Source: DASQWC01 sp035640475 (GTDB taxonomy: Bacteria > Actinomycetota > JAICYB01). Taken from it: DNA of 16,493 nucleotides. Under the pieces are notes generated by a model. The model was not told the origin of the DNA and ran no database searches. It worked only from the letters and a program-made list of their open reading frames with translations. The position numbers and the translations under genes are program-made. The stretch lies in assembly GCA_035640475.1 (NCBI GenBank), contig DASQWC010000189.1, forward strand, positions 1 to 16,493, written 5' to 3'. Of this stretch, positions 7,153 through 13,595 are shown one piece after another (position 1 is the first letter of the stretch; each line of letters opens with the position of its first letter).

Positions 7153-7613
7153 AGCGGCTCCGCGTCGACCGGCGGCTCGGCTTGCTGCTGGGCGGGATTC
7201 TCCTCGCGAGCTTTGTCGCACTCGGCTCGTCGGTAGCGCTGCCGTCGGCGGATCCCGACCTCCAGGGCGAAGCAAAGGAAATGTCACGCCTCGAAGTCCG
7301 CGGCATGAAGGTCTACCGAAACGAGGGCTGTTGGTACTGCCATACGCAGTACCTGCGGTCGAGCTCGGCCGACGCGAAGCTCGGTGACCCGCTCGATCCC
7401 GCGGCCTACGCGGGAGCGTCGCCGGTGATGCTCGGACACGAGCGCATCGGTCCGGATCTGACGCAGGGTCTCAGCTTCAAGGACGAGCAGTCGCTCATCG
7501 ACTACCTGAGCGACCCGGGCGGCGCCGCCTATCGGACGTCGATGCCGTCGTACCGCTACCTGGGCGAGGACGACTTGCGGGCGCTCGCGGCGTACCTCTT
7601 GTCGCTGCGTTGA
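7149..7613 (+). CDS. CcoO-like membrane-anchored monoheme cytochrome c
   Basis: A 154-aa protein with an N-terminal helix (about 10-30) and one c-type heme domain on the outer face. The motif CWYCH (61-65) sits in the CcoO-like context EVRGMKVYRNEGCWYCHTQ, followed by the CcoO-typical RIGPDL (99-104) and the Met ligand in SMPSYRYL (Met132). It is shorter than classical CcoO (about 200 aa), mainly through a reduced insert between the heme site and GPDL. Start GTG at 7149 overlaps the CcoN-like stop (GTGA), with GGGAG at 7138-7142. Its heme would be attached by the Ccm system encoded at 1-4468. It is the only redox centre clearly readable in this operon. Confidence 0.9.
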   Translation: MKRLRVDRRLGLLLGGILLASFVALGSSVALPSADPDLQGEAKEMSRLEVRGMKVYRNEGCWYCHTQYLRSSSADAKLGDPLDPAAYAGASPVMLGHERIGPDLTQGLSFKDEQSLIDYLSDPGGAAYRTSMPSYRYLGEDDLRALAAYLLSLR

Positions 7614-7888
7614 GCTTTCAGGACACGATCCTTCAGCTCGGTTTGGTCATGATCGCAGTGGGTGCCGCGATCGCCGTTCTCGTGATCTTTCCGAGGATCG
7701 GACCGTGGCGGACGACGCCCGTCGTCGAGCCGAAGCTCGAACCCGAACCGGAACCCGAGCCGGTGGCGGAAGAGGAGCCGCCCAAAGCCGAATCGGAGCC
7801 GGAAAAGGTGATCGAGCGCACGGCAAAGCGAAAGGCGGCACGCCCGCGCAAGAAGGCGTCGTCGTCGCCGCGGAAAGCAGCGCGGTAG
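7610..7888 (+). CDS. Small one-helix membrane protein, third gene of the CcoN/CcoO-like operon
   Basis: A 92-aa product: hydrophobic helix at about 7-27 (LQLGLVMIAVGAAIAVLVIF), then an acidic proline-rich stretch with Glu-Pro repeats (40-65), then a very basic Lys/Arg/Ala/Ser tail (70-92) resembling histone-H1-like tails. The TTG start at 7610 overlaps the stop of the cytochrome gene (TTGA), implying coupled translation. By position and topology it could be a CcoQ-like small subunit, but the sequence gives no family match. The last 256 bases are antisense to the convergent lipoprotein gene; the in-frame helix right after the coupled start argues the gene is real. Confidence 0.7.
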   Translation: MSFQDTILQLGLVMIAVGAAIAVLVIFPRIGPWRTTPVVEPKLEPEPEPEPVAEEEPPKAESEPEKVIERTAKRKAARPRKKASSSPRKAAR

Positions 7889-8283
7889 AGGATGAACACG
7901 CGCTGCTCCGGGACAATCACGGCTTCCTGGCGTCCGCCGACGGATCTGCCCGAGTAGACGAAGCGCTCGGCAGCGCTCCCGTCGATAACGATGTGCTCTT
8001 GCTTCGGTGTGATCCTCTGCTCGCGCAAGTAGGCGAGAAACGCCTTCGTCGTCTGGGAGCTCTCGGTATAGATGTCGAACACCGCAGTTGCCGTGCCGGG
8101 TTTCGTTCCGGTCGGCTCACCGATCGAGCCGTCGGTGAGCTTGAGATTGTTCGGCTCCCGGTCCGAGACCTGCCAGCCCTTGGGAACCTTCATCGAAAGC
8201 GGACCGATCGACGTCGTGGAATCGCCGCAGGCAGCGAGGGCGAAGATGGCGCACCCGGCGAGGGCAGCCTTGATCAATCCCAT
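7633..8283 (-). CDS. Secreted lipoprotein, PsbP/DUF1795-like
   Basis: A 216-aa putative lipoprotein. The N-terminus is a signal peptide ending in the lipobox LAAC (Cys19), followed by a domain starting MKVPKGWQV, a pattern seen in PsbP-like and related small envelope domains, running to about residue 161 (FRFAVRSITFS). The C-terminal 55 residues are Gly/Ser-rich low complexity. Start ATG at 8283 overlaps the permease stop by 10 bases; an upstream in-frame extension to 8325 would add non-signal-like residues. It is last in the prenyl synthase/ABC transporter run and may be a surface partner of the transporter. Its 3' third is antisense to the small gene at 7610-7888. Function is not known. Confidence 0.75.
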   Translation of the reverse strand: MGLIKAALAGCAIFALAACGDSTTSIGPLSMKVPKGWQVSDREPNNLKLTDGSIGEPTGTKPGTATAVFDIYTESSQTTKAFLAYLREQRITPKQEHIVIDGSAAERFVYSGRSVGGRQEAVIVPEQRVFILYRAAFRGDDDAFLRGRAAFRFAVRSITFSGSDSALGGSSSATGSGSGSGSSFGSTTGVVRHGPILGKITRTAIAAPTAIMTKPS

Positions 8284-8996
8284 CGGAACGTCGCGATGGC
8301 CAGTCCGCCGCCGACCAGAGCCCACACTGCAAGTGTGACGACGTCGGCGACGGCTATCGCCGAGGACTGGATCGACGATCGCAGCGCCGACACGAGCGGC
8401 TCGGCCGGAAGGATTGATGTGAAGGCCCGGAGACCTTCCGGCAGCTCCGACAGGGGGACGACGATCCCGCCGAGAAGAAGGAACACCAAAAACAGCCCGT
8501 TGGCCAGGGCGAGGTTCATCTCGGCCTTCAGCCGTCCGGCGAGCAGGAACCCGATTCCGGCAAACGTGACGGCACCCAGCGCGACGACGGCGAGCGTCTG
8601 TGCGAGTGAGGACGGCAGCCGCCAGCCGAGTCCGAGCGCCATCCCGGCGACGGCGAGCATCTGCAGAAGGACGACGAACGCGACCGAGATGGCCTTGGCT
8701 GCGAACAAGCCGCCGCGACCGAGCGGCGTCGTCCCCAGCCTGCGCAGCACACCCGCCTGACGCTCGAATCCCGTCGCGATGCCGAGGCTCGTCATCGCAC
8801 TCGAGATGACGGAGAGCGCCAGCACGCCGGGAACGAGGAAGTCGATCGCTCGTCGGTGTCCGTGCGGCAGGACATCGACCACGGTGAAGAACACCAAGAT
8901 CCCGACCGGAATACCGGCGATCACAAGAAGACTCTCGCCGCGCCGGAGCGTGAGCGTCACCTCGGTGCGCGTCTGAGCAACGACTCGGCGGATCAC
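8274..8996 (-). CDS. ABC-2 type transporter permease
   Basis: A 240-aa membrane subunit of an ABC exporter with six predicted helices (about 21-42, 53-75, 100-122, 130-153, 160-182 and 210-235). The segment FERQAGVLRRLGTTPLGR after helix 2 is typical of ABC-2 permeases, as is LGGIVVPLSELPEGLRAF before the last part. Start GTG at 8996 overlaps the ATPase stop (GTGA) with GGAG 8 bases upstream; a longer frame to 9386 lies within the ATPase gene in another frame and is rejected. It pairs with the ATPase at 8993-9886. Substrate cannot be told from sequence. Confidence 0.9.
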   Translation of the reverse strand: MIRRVVAQTRTEVTLTLRRGESLLVIAGIPVGILVFFTVVDVLPHGHRRAIDFLVPGVLALSVISSAMTSLGIATGFERQAGVLRRLGTTPLGRGGLFAAKAISVAFVVLLQMLAVAGMALGLGWRLPSSLAQTLAVVALGAVTFAGIGFLLAGRLKAEMNLALANGLFLVFLLLGGIVVPLSELPEGLRAFTSILPAEPLVSALRSSIQSSAIAVADVVTLAVWALVGGGLAIATFRWD

Positions 8997-9886
8997 TGCG
9001 TGATCTCCATGTACAGGTCCTCGAGCGAGCGCGGCCCGACCTCGAGGCGTCGCAGGAGCACGCCGCGCGCCGACAGCCACGTCGAGATCGCAGCGATCAG
9101 CTCCGGCGTCGGCTCCCGTCCGGGAATCCGGTACGCGTCGCGCCGGGTCGCCTGAACGTCGACGCCGAGCGTTTCGCGGAGCTCTTGTTCGTCGATCGGC
9201 GAGGCAACCGTGAACTCCACCTCGCGGATGCGGCCGGCCGTCAGCTCGGCCAGCGGGCCGATCGCCGCGAGACGGCCGTGATGAAGAATCGCGACCCGGT
9301 CGGCGACGCGTTCGGCTTCGTCGAGCAGATGCGTCGTGAGGACGACCGACGTTCCTCGCGCTCGCAGCTCGCCGATGACGGCCCATGTGGTTGCGCGTCC
9401 CTCGAGGTCCATGCCCGCCGTCGGCTCGTCGAGGAATGCGACTTCCGGCCGTCCGATCAGTGCCAGCGCGAGCGAGAGCCTGCGCTTCTCGCCACCCGAC
9501 AGGCGCCGGTATTGCGTGCGACGAACCTCACCGAGACCGAGCTGCTCGATCAGCGCGCTGGGATCGAGCGGCTCGTCGTAGAAGCTCGCGAAGAGCCGGA
9601 CGGCTTCGTGCGTCCGAATGCCGGAGTAGAGATCGCCTTCTTGCGGCATGACGCCGACGCGAGCGCGCAGCGCACGGGAGCCGGGGGTGAGGCCGAGAAC
9701 GCGTGCGGTTCCCGAGTCGGCGCCGCGCAGCCCTTCGATGATCTCGACTGTCGTCGTCTTTCCGGCACCGTTCGGCCCGACGAGCACGAAGACCTCGCCG
9801 GGATCGACTGAGAACGACACGTCGTCGACGGCGGCGACGGCTCCGTAGCGCTTCGTGAGGCCGGAAACCTCGATCGAGCTCGCCAT
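8993..9886 (-). CDS. ABC transporter ATP-binding protein (exporter type)
   Basis: A 297-aa ATPase partner of the ABC-2 permease. Walker A is GPNGAGKT (37-44), the Q-loop is Gln82 (VMPQEGDLY), signature LSGGE (129-133), Walker B VAFLDEP (149-155), and the switch His186 in TTHLLDEAE, the combination of the drug/polyketide/lipid exporter (CcmA/DRA-like) group. A C-terminal domain (about 220-297) follows. The ATG at 9886 overlaps the prenyl synthase stop by one base (TGATG), with AAGGA just upstream; TTG at 9889 is the alternative. Cargo is unknown; coupling to a prenyl synthase hints at a lipid or quinone-related substrate, which is inference. Confidence 0.93.
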   Translation of the reverse strand: MASSIEVSGLTKRYGAVAAVDDVSFSVDPGEVFVLVGPNGAGKTTTVEIIEGLRGADSGTARVLGLTPGSRALRARVGVMPQEGDLYSGIRTHEAVRLFASFYDEPLDPSALIEQLGLGEVRRTQYRRLSGGEKRRLSLALALIGRPEVAFLDEPTAGMDLEGRATTWAVIGELRARGTSVVLTTHLLDEAERVADRVAILHHGRLAAIGPLAELTAGRIREVEFTVASPIDEQELRETLGVDVQATRRDAYRIPGREPTPELIAAISTWLSARGVLLRRLEVGPRSLEDLYMEITQ

Positions 9887-10944
9887 CAATCCTTGCGTTG
9901 CGCTACCGCATCGGCGAGCTCGTTGAGCGCTTCGGACGCCTCGGTGCCGATCAGGTTCGGATCGAGATGCGACTTCGCTTCTGTGACGAGCGCGGCGACG
10001 AGCTCGTTGGTCGCGCGCAGCGCGCCGGTCGACTCGATGATGCCGCGCACTCGGTCGGCGTCCTCCGCCGGAAGGTGGCGATCTCCGACGGCCGCGTCGA
10101 GGAACGAGAGCTCCGCCGCGCCGGCCATCGTCTTCGCCTTCGCGAGCAGAACGGTTTGCTTTCCTTCGCGGATGTCGCCGTCACGATCCTTCCCGGTTAC
10201 CGATGGATCGCCGAAGACTCCGAGCACGTCGTCCCGGAGCTGGAACGCCTCGCCGATCGGCCCACCGTAGGACTCGAGTGCTTGAACGACGCGTGGTTCG
10301 GTTCCCGCGCAGAGCGCGCCGATGACAAGCGGGTCGACGACGGAGTAACCGGCAGATTTCAGCGTGCCGATCCGGCGGGCCGTCGCCTCGTCGGCCTCGC
10401 CTCGGTGCGCGGAGAGCAAGTCGAGGTATTGGCCCGCGATCGCGCGCGTCCGCATCGTGTCGAAACGCTCTGCTGCGCGCAGCACGACATCGGCGGGAAA
10501 GCCCGACGTGAGGAACAGTCGGTCGGCGAGCACGAAACCGAGGAGCCCGGTGAGGATCGCCGCCGACATGCCGAATCGCTCCGGGTCCCCCGAATGCGGG
10601 ACGCCGGCCGACAGGTCGGCCAGTGCCCGAAACGTGCTCGTGCGGTTGCGTCGGAGGGGCGAGCGATCCATCACGTCGTCGTGGATCACGGCGAAGGTGT
10701 GCAACAGCTCGAGCGAGGCGCCCACCCGGATGATCTCGGCCCCCGGCTCGCCGCCCCCGGCGACGAAGCCCCAGTAGCAGAAACGAGGACGGAGGCGTTT
10801 GCCGCCGGCTTCGACGAGCGCCTCGAGCTCGTCGAGGAGTGGGAGCGCTTCGCGTTCGAGCCCCTCGCGCTCTGCAGAGATGAAGGCCAGGAGCTCGTCG
10901 GTGACGAGGCGCGAGATCGACGCCTCCCGACGTGTCTTCACCAT
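9886..10944 (-). CDS. Polyprenyl (probably geranylgeranyl-type) diphosphate synthase
   Basis: Adds isopentenyl diphosphate units to an allylic diphosphate to build linear prenyl chains in the cytoplasm. The 352-aa product has GGKRLRP (47-53), the first aspartate motif HDDVMD (Asp89, Asp90, Asp93), the conserved Lys in LKSAGYSV (195-202), the second motif FQLRDDVLGVFGD (235-246) and GKDRDGDIREGKQT (251-264). The first motif lacks the two-residue insert of bacterial farnesyl synthases, and Phe84 five residues before it is compatible with a C20-type limit, but chain length needs assay. The ATG at 10944 has a distant GGGAG. It heads the minus-strand run; its product could supply the menaquinone tail acted on by the reductase at 13593-14861. 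Confidence 0.92.
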   Translation of the reverse strand: MVKTRREASISRLVTDELLAFISAEREGLEREALPLLDELEALVEAGGKRLRPRFCYWGFVAGGGEPGAEIIRVGASLELLHTFAVIHDDVMDRSPLRRNRTSTFRALADLSAGVPHSGDPERFGMSAAILTGLLGFVLADRLFLTSGFPADVVLRAAERFDTMRTRAIAGQYLDLLSAHRGEADEATARRIGTLKSAGYSVVDPLVIGALCAGTEPRVVQALESYGGPIGEAFQLRDDVLGVFGDPSVTGKDRDGDIREGKQTVLLAKAKTMAGAAELSFLDAAVGDRHLPAEDADRVRGIIESTGALRATNELVAALVTEAKSHLDPNLIGTEASEALNELADAVAQRKD

Positions 10945-10997
10945 GTCGTCGGCCAGTCTCCCTTATCGGAGCTGTACTAGGGTTGGCGTCGCCTCCC
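10945..10997. promoter_or_regulatory. Short divergent intergenic region
   Basis: Only 53 bases separate the divergent prenyl synthase and CtaA-CtaB genes, so both promoters must lie here or in flanking coding DNA. On the plus strand TACTAG (10975-10980) or TAGGGT (10978-10983) could be a -10; no matching -35 is evident. No strong ribosome site precedes the ATG at 10998, so the leader may be very short. Confidence 0.3.
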
Positions 10998-12788
10998 ATG
11001 ACGAACGATCTCTCCCGCTTCCGCCGACTTGCGTTCGTCGTCCTCGGCGCCACGCTCACGTTGACGAGCGTTGGCGCGCTCGTCCGCGCAACGGGTTCGG
11101 GGCTCGGCTGCCGTGACGAGTGGCCGAAGTGCGCCGGCGGCTGGATCGCCCCCGGCGACTACAAGGGGATCATCGAGTACTCACATCGAGCGGCGGCGGG
11201 GATCGTCATCGTCCTCGTCATCGCGAGCGTCGTCGCGGCGCGCCGGTGGACCCGCGGATCAAACAAGTACTTCGTGTTGTCGCTCGCGAGCCTGGGCACG
11301 CTTCTCTTTCAGGCCGGGCTCGGAAGAAGTGTCGTCACGTCGGGTCTGCACGCCGCGCTCGTAACCGCACACTTCGCGGTTGCGCTGGCGCTCGTCGGTC
11401 TCACGACGTGGACGGCGGCGGCCGCCGACGCGGCCGTCGCGGGACGGCCGCCGGCATCGCCGGTCGAGCGTGGCATGTTCCGGATGTCGGTCGGTGCGCT
11501 CGTCGCGCTCGTTCCCCTCCTCGGGGTCGGTGCCTACGTGCGCGAGAAGGGAGCCGGGCTGGCGTTCGCCGACTGGCCGTTGATGAACGGCCGGCTCGTG
11601 CCGTCGTTCAGTGCTCCGGGTTCCACGCTGCACTTCACGCATCGCGTTCTCGCGCTTCTCGTCGCGGCGCATCTCGTCGTTCTGCTGGTCCGGGCGCGGC
11701 GCGATGAGCGGCGCGGTGTGCGGCTGCTTGCGTTCCTCGGCGGCGGCCTATTCGCGGCCCAGGCCGGCATCGGCGCCGCCAATGTCTGGACGAAGCTCAA
11801 TCCCGCGGCCGTCGTCGGCCACGGCTCGCTGGCGTTCCTGACGTGGTCGGCGTTCGTCGCGCTCGTCGTCCGGTCGCGCTACGGCACGACTCACGAGGTG
11901 CCCGCACCGGGCGCGCCGCCGGGAATTCCCCAGCGTGCGCTTGCGTACGTCGCTCTCACGAAGCCGCGCATCATCGTGCTCCTGCTCGTCACGACGATCC
12001 CGGCGATGGTCTTGGCCGAGCACGGTCTGCCGTCGGTCCGGCTCATGGTGGCCACGCTCATCGGCGGGATGCTCACGGCCGGGAGCGCCAACGCGCTCAA
12101 TCAGTACCTGGAACGGGACATCGACGAGAAGATGAAGCGGACGCGTTCGCGACCGCTGCCGTCACACGCCGTCGCGCCCCGGAACGCCCTGGTCTTCGCT
12201 GTGGCCGTCGGGCTTGCTGGCTTCGTTTGGCTTGCGCTCGTCGTCAACCTGCTCAGCGCGCTGCTCGCAGCCGGCGCGATCGTCTTCTACGTCGGTGTCT
12301 ACACGTTGCTGCTCAAGCGTTCGACGCCGCAGAACATCGTCATCGGCGGCGCGGCCGGCGCGGTTCCCGTGCTCGTCGGATGGGCGGCCGTCACCGGAAC
12401 CGTCGGCGCGCCCGCATGGATCATGTTCTCGATCATCTTCTTATGGACGCCGCCGCATTTCTGGGCGCTCGCGATGCGTTACCGGGACGACTACGCAGCC
12501 GCCGGCGTGCCGATGCTCCCGGTCGTCCGCGGCGACCGGGCGACGACGTTCCAGATCGTCATGTATGCGCTCGTGTTGGTCTTCGCGACGCTGCTCCTCG
12601 AGCCGGTCGGCGGACTCGGCGCCCTCTACGTGCTGAGCGCCGTCTTGCTCGGCGGCGGATTCATCTACCGCGCGATCCGGCTGCGCTGGGAGCCGAGCCC
12701 CGAGACCGCACTGAAGCTGTTCCGTTACTCGGTCAGCTATCTCGGCTTGCTCTTCGCGGCCATCGCCGCCGACCGCCTGATCTGGTGA
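10998..12788 (+). CDS. Heme A synthase / heme O synthase fusion (CtaA-CtaB)
   Basis: A 596-aa two-domain membrane enzyme for making heme A for aa3-type oxidases. Residues about 1-300 are CtaA/COX15-like: Glu60 and His63 (IEYSHR), His125 (TAHFAV), His215 (FTHRVL) and His275 (VVGHGS) are the heme-ligand set, and the Cys38/Cys45 pair lies in the first outer loop; the matching second-half loop (ADWPLMNG) has no Cys. Residues about 311-596 are CtaB/CyoE protoheme farnesyltransferase: TKPRIIV, then NQYLERDIDEKMKRTRSRP (368-386) with the Asp-rich prenyl site, TPPHFWALAMRYRDDYA and MLPVVRGD. The order is downstream enzyme first, farnesyltransferase second. ATG at 10998 is chosen because an earlier frame from 10932 overlaps the divergent gene. 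Fusions of these two enzymes are known in some bacteria. Confidence 0.94.
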   Translation: MTNDLSRFRRLAFVVLGATLTLTSVGALVRATGSGLGCRDEWPKCAGGWIAPGDYKGIIEYSHRAAAGIVIVLVIASVVAARRWTRGSNKYFVLSLASLGTLLFQAGLGRSVVTSGLHAALVTAHFAVALALVGLTTWTAAAADAAVAGRPPASPVERGMFRMSVGALVALVPLLGVGAYVREKGAGLAFADWPLMNGRLVPSFSAPGSTLHFTHRVLALLVAAHLVVLLVRARRDERRGVRLLAFLGGGLFAAQAGIGAANVWTKLNPAAVVGHGSLAFLTWSAFVALVVRSRYGTTHEVPAPGAPPGIPQRALAYVALTKPRIIVLLLVTTIPAMVLAEHGLPSVRLMVATLIGGMLTAGSANALNQYLERDIDEKMKRTRSRPLPSHAVAPRNALVFAVAVGLAGFVWLALVVNLLSALLAAGAIVFYVGVYTLLLKRSTPQNIVIGGAAGAVPVLVGWAAVTGTVGAPAWIMFSIIFLWTPPHFWALAMRYRDDYAAAGVPMLPVVRGDRATTFQIVMYALVLVFATLLLEPVGGLGALYVLSAVLLGGGFIYRAIRLRWEPSPETALKLFRYSVSYLGLLFAAIAADRLIW

Positions 12789-12831
12789 CTTTCTTGCCCG
12801 GCTCAGCGTGTGTTGTCATGCTTCCGATTCG

Positions 12832-13572
12832 ATGAAGCCGCGTCCCACAAACGTCATTCGTACCGGTCTGGCCGTACTGGCGCTCGCCGCAGCGGCATGC
12901 GGTCAGAACCCCGAGCAGACGGAGAAGGCACGCGGCGTGCTCACGGGCGTCCCGCTCGTGGCCGCGCTCTCTGTGGTCTTTATCGTCCTCTCGGCCGGTC
13001 TGATCGTCCTCGTCATCGGCGTCGATCGGTTCGTGCGGACACGCAACGCGCTCGCAGCGGCACCCGAGGGAACCGAGGAGGAGGAGGAAGCCGACGAGGT
13101 CGTCGGCGGAATCACCGTCGGCCGCGCCGGCGTGCCGCGCTGGCTCTACGCCTTCTACGTGTTGATTCCGGTCTTCGCGTTCATGTACGTCGTCAACAAC
13201 GTTGCGCTTCGGCCGGCGGCCGAGGAGGTGACCGAGGAGCCGACGACACCCACCGGGCCGAGCGCCGAGTGGACGATCGTCGCGAGCGGTATCAGGTTCG
13301 ATCTCGAGACGATCATCGTGCCGGCCGGACAGCCCGTTACCGTCACCTTCGACAACCAGGACGCCGGCGTCCCGCACAACTTCACCGTGTGGCCGGACGA
13401 GACGACGGCGCAAGGTGGCGACACATCCAAAGCCCTACATGCCGGCAGTACCTTCGCCGGCGCCGCGGAAAGGGACGAAAAGTTCACGGCACCCGACGCC
13501 GGAGAGTACTTCTTCAATTGCACGGTCCACCCGACCGCAATGACGGGCACGCTCGAGTCCGTCGCCGGCTAA
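12832..13572 (+). CDS. Two-helix membrane protein with a C-terminal blue-copper (cupredoxin) domain
   Basis: A 246-aa protein. The N-terminus is signal-like and ends in a weak lipobox (LAAAAC, Cys23), then helix 1 (about 38-66), an acidic cytoplasmic-side linker (TEEEEEADE), helix 2 (about 103-125) and an outer cupredoxin domain (about 145-246). Type-1 copper ligands are readable: His182 (VPHNF), Cys230, His233 and Met237 (NCTVHPTAM). The two-helix-plus-cupredoxin layout copies oxidase subunit II, but the CuA pattern (two Cys) is absent, so this should carry one mononuclear blue copper and act as an electron carrier. It follows the CtaA-CtaB fusion by 43 bases and precedes the prenyl reductase by 20. 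ATG at 12832 is preferred over an upstream GTG at 12808. Confidence 0.88.
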   Translation: MKPRPTNVIRTGLAVLALAAAACGQNPEQTEKARGVLTGVPLVAALSVVFIVLSAGLIVLVIGVDRFVRTRNALAAAPEGTEEEEEADEVVGGITVGRAGVPRWLYAFYVLIPVFAFMYVVNNVALRPAAEEVTEEPTTPTGPSAEWTIVASGIRFDLETIIVPAGQPVTVTFDNQDAGVPHNFTVWPDETTAQGGDTSKALHAGSTFAGAAERDEKFTAPDAGEYFFNCTVHPTAMTGTLESVAG

Positions 13573-13580
13573 AGCGCGCC

Positions 13581-13595
13581 TACACTCAGTTCGTG
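13581..13595 (+). promoter_or_regulatory. Possible -10 box placing transcription start at the GTG (leaderless mRNA)
   Basis: TACACT at 13581-13586 lies 6 bases before the GTG start at 13593, the spacing expected if transcription begins on the start codon. No Shine-Dalgarno-like sequence precedes the GTG. Leaderless mRNAs are common in Actinomycetota. No convincing -35 is present, and readthrough from the upstream gene is equally possible. Confidence 0.35.

Noticed and set aside
12808..12831. GTG at 12808 as start of the cupredoxin gene
   Set aside because: It would place eight extra residues with two Cys before an otherwise normal signal sequence that begins at the ATG 12832.
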